64,000 bases of DNA from Misgurnus anguillicaudatus. Taxonomy: Eukaryota; Chordata; Actinopteri; Cypriniformes; Cobitidae. Made by a program: the position numbers and the translations under genes. The notes under the pieces were generated by a model, which was given only the letters and a program-made list of their open reading frames with translations, did no database searches and was not told the origin of the DNA. Below, piece by piece: positions 61,186 to 64,000 of this stretch. The stretch is from contig NC_073354.2 of the NCBI RefSeq assembly GCF_027580225.2, forward strand, positions 7,788,001 to 7,852,000, read 5' to 3'. Numbering within the stretch: the first letter of the stretch is position 1; each line of letters begins with the position of its first letter.

Positions 61186-63345
61186 CTCATCCTCCTGGTG
61201 GGAATGATACTGACATTTTAAGGCTTTCTCCACATTGAAATATCTAATTTATGACTTGGTGCAATTGAAATGACCTTCACTCAGATTTCCTTATACCAGT
61301 CAATGTTGCTGTTATTGTCAAACTTTAAAAGGATTGCTCTGGGGCAATTAAGTGACTTACAGATCCAGTTTTACACCAACATGGGACTATTTAAAAGAGA
61401 GGCACTTTGCATTAACTATTTAGGCTACATTTGAAAGTGCGAGTTATAACACACAAGAGGTTTATCTGTCCTGATGTTGCTATACAATGAAATATTACAC
61501 AAACCATTAAAACATGAACCAAATTCATACCATAAACTGAGAAAAGATGAGCAGTGTGATCATGAAGAAAATAAAGACAGAAAAAAAGACCATGGCTTAG
61601 CAGAACGTTTATTTGTTCAAAGCTGTTTGTGTGTGCAGGAAACACACAAACATGCACAGAGAATTGGCGTTGAAAACCACTGACAATCATAATGACAAAT
61701 GAAGTTGAGCTCAATCCGCTGTTCTACATGTGACTGTACATCTGTCGCTGCACATGTTAGCAGAAGATAGATAGATTGATCAAAAGCTTATTCTGCAGTG
61801 ATGTGAAATATATTTCACAAAAGTGAGCAGTTATACCTGTGACTGCAATAATTCATCCAAAAAGAGAATATTACCTTTATATCATATACCCTCATATCAT
61901 TCAAAACCTGTATTATTTTCTTTACATAAATGACCAAAGTAAAGTATAATACTAGAGCATCATTTTAAAGAAATCGGTGATGACGAAACAGCTCCACAAA
62001 AGTAGCCCTTATGTGCACAAAATTTAGTCTCAAGCCATCCATACAATCTATTTGTGTGAAGCCATTATTCACTGTAATCTCATTACCATAAATTTAATTT
62101 GCAATGAAATCAAACCTTCATGCATCTAAAAGTGCCGATTTTAAATGTGAACTGCATTTACAGTTTGATTGTATAAGTCATCATTCACTTTCATCTTATA
62201 ACAGCTCTGGCATCATTTGTGTTTAACAGCCAATAACAAAAATAATACAGGGCTGGAATAACATTGATGATCACAATCTGTTTGTTTGAACTATCAGTTT
62301 AAGAAGTTAATTTGCAAAATTCCAATTTAAATTAATATTCAAGATTCTAAATTCTGATTGGACGAGCTGCACATTAATATGCAGTTTGACCAGACATTCA
62401 ACACTAATGCACTGAATGACTGCATTGTTTGGCAACTGTAAAGTAAGGATAATGCATTTTATAACATAGTAAAAGTCCTCTTTATTCACTAATAATAAAT
62501 CTGAACATTGGTGCCTTATCGCATTGCTGTTGCCATTGCTATAAAAGTAATATTATGACACAGATATACATGATTTTGATTGATTAATGCTTTTTGCAGT
62601 CATATATTTTAGCGCTGAACTGTTGTCATATGCTGTAATTTCCTACATAGTTGTGCCAATTTCATGTCTCGCATAATAAACTACCTACCTAGGAAGTTAA
62701 CATTTCATGTCGATTTATTTGGTAAGTATTGTAGTGATATAATAAGCAGAAAATGTACAACTGATCATTTTTGCTCATTATCTCAAGGTTTGTTTTGCAA
62801 AAATGACTAATGATACTTTATTCCTTACTAAGAAGCTTTAGTCATTTTACCCAAGTTAGGCTGGTCCCTTAACTGTGGTAAAATCACTGTAGTCTGCCTG
62901 GGCAGCTGAAAAACACAAGCCATAAACATGGATCTGCAGAGCAAAGACATCCTTACACATAACTTATCAATGAATTATCTTTTAATAAACAGGCTGGATT
63001 CAGCACAACCCCTGTATTTAGTTAACATTAAGCTGAGATGCATAACGAAACAAACCAACTGACGTAATACTGAAATCAACACAAGAAACGTGCACCTGCG
63101 CGTCAAAAAAAGAAAACAAACGCATTCGTACAATCCTCAAACTGCAGGCATGAAAATCCCAGCACAAAGCCCTATTTCACTTCTTCCTTTTAAACAAAAA
63201 TCTGCTCGGGACATCCATCTTTCACAACAGTCAGACTGTCACAGGTATGAAACAGAGCATTTGTACAGGCTCTCCTCAGTGAAGTCTCGATGGATGGTTT
63301 GTGTGTGTGTGCACGTGGTGCGATGAGTATTGCCAGGATTCAGCA
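61186..63345. other. Spacer or 3'UTR-like sequence, no coding exon seen
   Basis: No exon is recognised. If the terminal exon candidate at 63351-63363 is real, this could be the 3'UTR of a minus-strand gene, with GTTTATTTG near 61606 (AATAAA on the minus strand) as a candidate end. Short repeat fragments (for example near 61855) are present. Confidence 0.35.
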
Positions 63346-63350
63346 TCTTT

Positions 63351-63363
63351 TCATAGTTCATCC
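63351..63363 (-). other. Candidate tiny terminal coding exon (…D-E-L-stop)
   Basis: On the minus strand a long pyrimidine tract ends TTTTTTCATAG, followed by G GAT GAA CTA TGA. If the upstream exon leaves two bases of a codon, the gene would end Asp-Glu-Leu, possibly as part of a KDEL-type ER retention signal. The other two phases give an immediate stop or an unremarkable frame. The rest of any such gene lies beyond 64000. Confidence 0.2.
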
Positions 63364-63465
63364 CTATGAAAAAACAAAGTGCAAAAAGTTACTATGGACA
63401 TTATCACAGACATGCATACATGCATGCATAACACAGCATGATGTGCATAAATTACTGTGTAATCC

Positions 63466-63682
63466 GGTGGCGGCCGGTGACTTCTTTTTTTGAGGGCGCA
63501 CGATGCAAAGCATGTAAACTTGTGCATCACGTGTCAGGTCAAAATACGAGTCATGTTTTTGGAGATGATGCATGATGCAAATGGTTCACATGAAGCAACA
63601 TGACGAGCAACACACAACACTCCGAACACATATTTGTGAATTCACGCCCCTCGGAGGAGAAGTCACTGGCCGCCACTGGTGT
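63466..63682. mobile_element. hAT-like MITE (GGTGGCGGCCGGTGACTTCT ends)
   Basis: CCGGTGGCGGCCGGTGACTTCTT and AGAAGTCACTGGCCGCCACTGG are near-perfect inverted termini of about 22 bp around a 170-bp interior. Confidence 0.75.
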
Positions 63683-64000
63683 AAACACAAACACATGCAT
63701 AAATAGTTTCAATGTTATGTATTAAGGTCAATGAAATACAGGCTATGTTCAAACTGCACACAATTCGACTATAACTCTGATCTTAAGAACCGACTGTCTG
63801 ACTTTTCCTTTGCATGTGATAAAATCAGATCTGCTTATTCAAGAAAGTGTGGCCAGTACCGGTACACGTCTATGGGTTGCTATAGTAACGTGGTATCAGA
63901 GAGAAACCAGCTGCATCAGTCCTGATTTCATGAGGTGTCAATGAAGGAGGCATTCATTTGTTTTATGTCTGTTCACTACTTCTGTGTAACTAAATCCACA

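Overview
The window looks like nuclear DNA of a teleost fish, most likely a cyprinid. Five vertebrate genes with ordinary GT-AG introns sit in AT-rich introns and spacers packed with DNA transposons, foldback MITEs, tRNA-derived SINEs and a Tc1/mariner copy. No prokaryotic or viral genes were recognised. Exons were placed by reading splice sites and comparing translations with remembered human family sequences; no alignment or database search was run.

Layout, left to right. (1) 1295-4855, minus strand: the first three coding exons of a PX-domain gene, best matched by rps6kc1, running off the left edge. (2) 5618-14620, minus: ndufaf7, complete in ten coding exons (427 residues), a mitochondrial arginine methyltransferase for complex I assembly. 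(3) 16.5-43.2 kb, plus: ankrd6 (diversin), complete with 15 coding exons (721 residues) and a long 5' non-coding intron. Six consecutive 99-nt exons each encode one 33-residue ankyrin unit. (4) 44069-45534, minus: lyrm2, three exons, 88 residues, tail-to-tail with ankrd6 as I recall for human 6q15. (5) 49644-57653, minus: lats1, seven coding exons (1091 residues), the Hippo-pathway kinase, with a 5' non-coding exon near 58.4 kb. (6) 58.6-64 kb: no convincing gene, decayed repeats, and possibly the terminal exon of a further minus-strand gene near 63.35 kb.

The genes do not form an operon-like unit. ndufaf7 and lyrm2 are both linked to mitochondrial complex I; ankrd6 (Wnt/planar polarity) and lats1 (Hippo) are signalling genes; rps6kc1 is a PX/MIT/pseudokinase endosomal protein.

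The most unusual content is mobile. An 847-bp foldback element in ankrd6 intron 8 has a 6-bp target duplication and an interior built from palindromes centred on GATATC or ACTAGT at a pitch of about 21 bp. At least eleven elements begin TTAA-AG and end CT-TTAA, and one family of them carries a relic start resembling a THAP zinc finger. Three copies of a CGCGAGAG/CTCTCGCG hairpin element sit at the 5' ends of rps6kc1, ndufaf7 and ankrd6. A 21-bp minisatellite was split by a TTAA transposon that was then split by a second element.
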